Shown here: in pieces, positions 6,038 to 7,544 of the stretch | Position numbering within the stretch: position 1 is the stretch's first letter | Layout of the letters: every line of letters begins with the position of its first letter | Assembly: GCA_002387005.1 (NCBI GenBank) | Contig: DGKN01000018.1 | Span: 13,529-21,072 of the forward strand | From: Propionibacteriaceae bacterium UBA4569 | GTDB taxonomy: Bacteria > Actinomycetota > Actinomycetes > Propionibacteriales > Propionibacteriaceae | DNA: 7,544 nt | Direction: 5' to 3' | The notes under the pieces: model-generated | Database searches by the model: none | Told to the model about the DNA's origin: nothing | What the model saw: only the letters and a program-made list of their open reading frames with translations | Position numbers and translations under genes: made by a program

Positions 6038-6060
6038 GGCCCCGAGCCTTACTCCGGGCC
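6038..6060 (+). other. Intergenic hairpin between copZ and copA
   Basis: GGCCCCGAG (6038-6046) pairs with CTCCGGGCC (6052-6060), leaving a single C-C mismatch and a five-base loop. No T-run follows, so it is not a clear terminator. In an operon it could slow or partly stop transcription into copA, or protect the 3' end of a processed csoR-copZ message. Confidence 0.4.
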
Positions 6061-6124
6061 AGTCCCCTCTCGCGGGAGCCAGGCGCAGACCCCACCAGCA
6101 CGGAAGAAGCAGCTGTTGCCCACC

Positions 6125-7544
6125 ATGACCACGGACGCACGCCACACCGTCGAACTCGACCTGCAGGGCATGACCTGCGCGTCGTGTGCTGCCCGCATCG
6201 AGAAGAAGCTGAACCGAGTCGACGGCGCCCGCGCGACCGTCAACTACGCCACCGAACGGGCCACGGTGCTGGCGCCGGAGACCGTCAGCAGCGAGGACTT
6301 GATCAAGGTCGTGGAGAAGGCTGGCTATGGCGCGAGCATCCCGGTGCCCGATGCCCCACTGCCTGACCACGCTGCCGACCTGAAGCGCCGGATGATCCGC
6401 TCGATGATCTGGTCGATCCCGGTGGTGGCGATGGCCATGGTCCCCGCCCTGCAGGTGCCGGGCTGGGCTTGGGCCTCTTGGATCCTCGCCACGCCGACCG
6501 TCTTCTGGGCGGGTTGGCCATTCCACAAGTCGACCTTCGTCAACCTGCGGCACGGCACGGTGACCATGGACACCCTGGTCACCATGGGCACCTTCGCCGC
6601 CTACTTCTGGAGCATGTACGCGCTCTTCTTCGGCTACGCGGGCTACCTGCCCTACAAGCACGATTTCGAGCTGCACCTGGGGCACAGTTCGCCGTCCGGC
6701 AACATCTACTTCGAGGCTGCCGTCGCGATCATCTCCTTCCTGCTGCTCGGACGCTGGATCGAGGCCCGCTCCCGCCAGCAAGCAGGCTCTGCCCTGCGGT
6801 CGCTGCTGGAGATGGGCGCCAAGGAGGCGACCGTCCTGGAGGGCGGAGTCGAACGCCTCGTCCCGATCGGCACCGTGCGCGTGGGCGACGAGTTCGTCGT
6901 CCGTCCTGGTGAGAAGGTCGCCACCGACGGCGAGGTGGTCGAGGGCCTCTCCGCCGTGGACAACGCGATGGTCACCGGTGAGTCCGTGCCGATCGAAGTG
7001 GGCCCCGGCGACACGGTGATCGGTGCCACCACCAACACCTCGGGACGACTCGTCGTGCGCGCCACCGCCGTCGGTGCAGACACCCAGCTCAGCCACATCG
7101 GACGTCTCGTCGAGCAGGCCCAGACGGGAAAGGCCGCGGCCCAGGCGCTGGCCGACCGCATCTCCGGGGTCTTCGTCCCCATCGTCATCGCGATTGCGCT
7201 GGTCACCTTCGTCGGGTGGAAGTTCGTCGCAATGACTGGCACCGCCTTCGCCTTCACGTCCGCGGTCGCCGTGTTGATCGTGGCCTGCCCCTGCGCCCTC
7301 GGCCTGGCGACCCCGGTCGCCCTGCTGGCGGGCACGGGACGCGGTGCCCAGCTTGGCATCGTCATTCGCGGCCCGCAGGCGCTGGAGCAGGCCAACGACG
7401 TCAAGCAGGTCTTCCTCGACAAGACCGGCACCCTGACCACCGGCGTGATGACCGTCACCGACGTCATCCCCATGCCCGGCCACTCCCCCGCGGACGTGCT
7501 GCTGCCCGCTGCCGCCATCGAGTCGCACTCGGAGCACCCAATCG
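6125..7544 (+). CDS. copA: Copper-exporting P-type ATPase CopA (3' end outside window)
   Basis: The first 473 residues of a P1B-type ATPase that pumps Cu(I) out through the cytoplasmic membrane; family members usually reach 700-800. In order: an HMA domain with MTCASC (Cys18, Cys21); membrane helices at about 93-111, 114-133, 149-172 and 195-213; the actuator domain with TGES (284-287); helices at about 349-367 and 374-398 with the transport motif CPC (388-390), diagnostic of Cu(I) pumps; the phosphorylation motif DKTGT with Asp432; and SEHP (469-472), whose His471 helps place ATP. The window ends two codons into the next segment, so the rest of the ATP-binding domain and the last two helices are not seen. 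The outer loop between helices 3 and 4 has three His (179, 184, 187). ATG 6125 has no ribosome binding site at proper spacing. TTG 6116, in frame three codons earlier, lies nine bases after GGAAG (6102-6106) and is a real alternative. Confidence 0.95.
   Translation, partial: MTTDARHTVELDLQGMTCASCAARIEKKLNRVDGARATVNYATERATVLAPETVSSEDLIKVVEKAGYGASIPVPDAPLPDHAADLKRRMIRSMIWSIPVVAMAMVPALQVPGWAWASWILATPTVFWAGWPFHKSTFVNLRHGTVTMDTLVTMGTFAAYFWSMYALFFGYAGYLPYKHDFELHLGHSSPSGNIYFEAAVAIISFLLLGRWIEARSRQQAGSALRSLLEMGAKEATVLEGGVERLVPIGTVRVGDEFVVRPGEKVATDGEVVEGLSAVDNAMVTGESVPIEVGPGDTVIGATTNTSGRLVVRATAVGADTQLSHIGRLVEQAQTGKAAAQALADRISGVFVPIVIAIALVTFVGWKFVAMTGTAFAFTSAVAVLIVACPCALGLATPVALLAGTGRGAQLGIVIRGPQALEQANDVKQVFLDKTGTLTTGVMTVTDVIPMPGHSPADVLLPAAAIESHSEHPI

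Noticed and set aside
5843..7537. Long - strand open frame of 564 codons opposite copZ and copA
   Set aside because: Its product is a low-complexity run of Gly, Asp, His and Arg with no known domain; it mirrors the CopZ/CopA frames, which carry every expected motif.
1..7544. CRISPR arrays, tRNA or rRNA genes, transposases
   Set aside because: No regularly spaced repeats, cloverleaf-like sequence or transposase motifs were found on either strand by reading; no covariance-model search was possible.

Overview
The window is GC-rich DNA with codons strongly biased to G or C in the third position. TTGTCCACA-type DnaA boxes, a CsoR copper repressor with a possible leaderless start, and a DnaB helicase carrying mycobacterial-type inteins together point to a high-GC Gram-positive bacterium (Actinomycetota). 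I cannot name a genus from this sequence alone.

Layout, left to right. (1) 1-778, + strand: the last 258 codons of an aldo/keto reductase, cut by the window edge and followed by a short GC-rich hairpin. (2) 965-4897, - strand: a 1310-residue reading frame that is the replicative helicase DnaB interrupted by two in-frame inteins. The intein in the ATPase P-loop has the hallmarks of a class 3 intein (no Cys1, with a Trp/Cys/Thr set). The intein in the later RESG/S motif is a class 1 intein with Cys1. Both carry two LAGLIDADG homing-endonuclease motifs. Removing both leaves a 450-residue helicase of normal length. (3) 4898-5441: a 544-base divergent intergenic region with a cluster of DnaA-box-like sites, several short palindromes, a sigma70-like promoter facing right, and a near-perfect CsoR operator just before csoR. 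(4) 5442 to the right edge, + strand: a copper-resistance operon of csoR (repressor), copZ (copper chaperone) and copA (copper-exporting P-type ATPase, cut by the window edge).

How the parts fit. In the copper operon, CsoR should hold the promoter closed through the TACCCC/GGGGTA operator until it binds Cu(I). CopZ would then carry Cu(I) to CopA, which pumps it out. The dnaB side is independent in function but shares the intergenic region. Helicase activity should appear only after both inteins splice, because one splits the Walker A lysine from the serine next to it. Both inteins depend on a catalytic cysteine, so placing dnaB back to back with a copper operon suggests, as speculation only, a link between metal stress and helicase maturation.

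Most notable for a second look: the two-intein DnaB with apparently intact endonuclease motifs, the DnaA-box cluster upstream of dnaB, and the arrangement in which the CsoR operator lies inside the promoter spacer and csoR may be leaderless.
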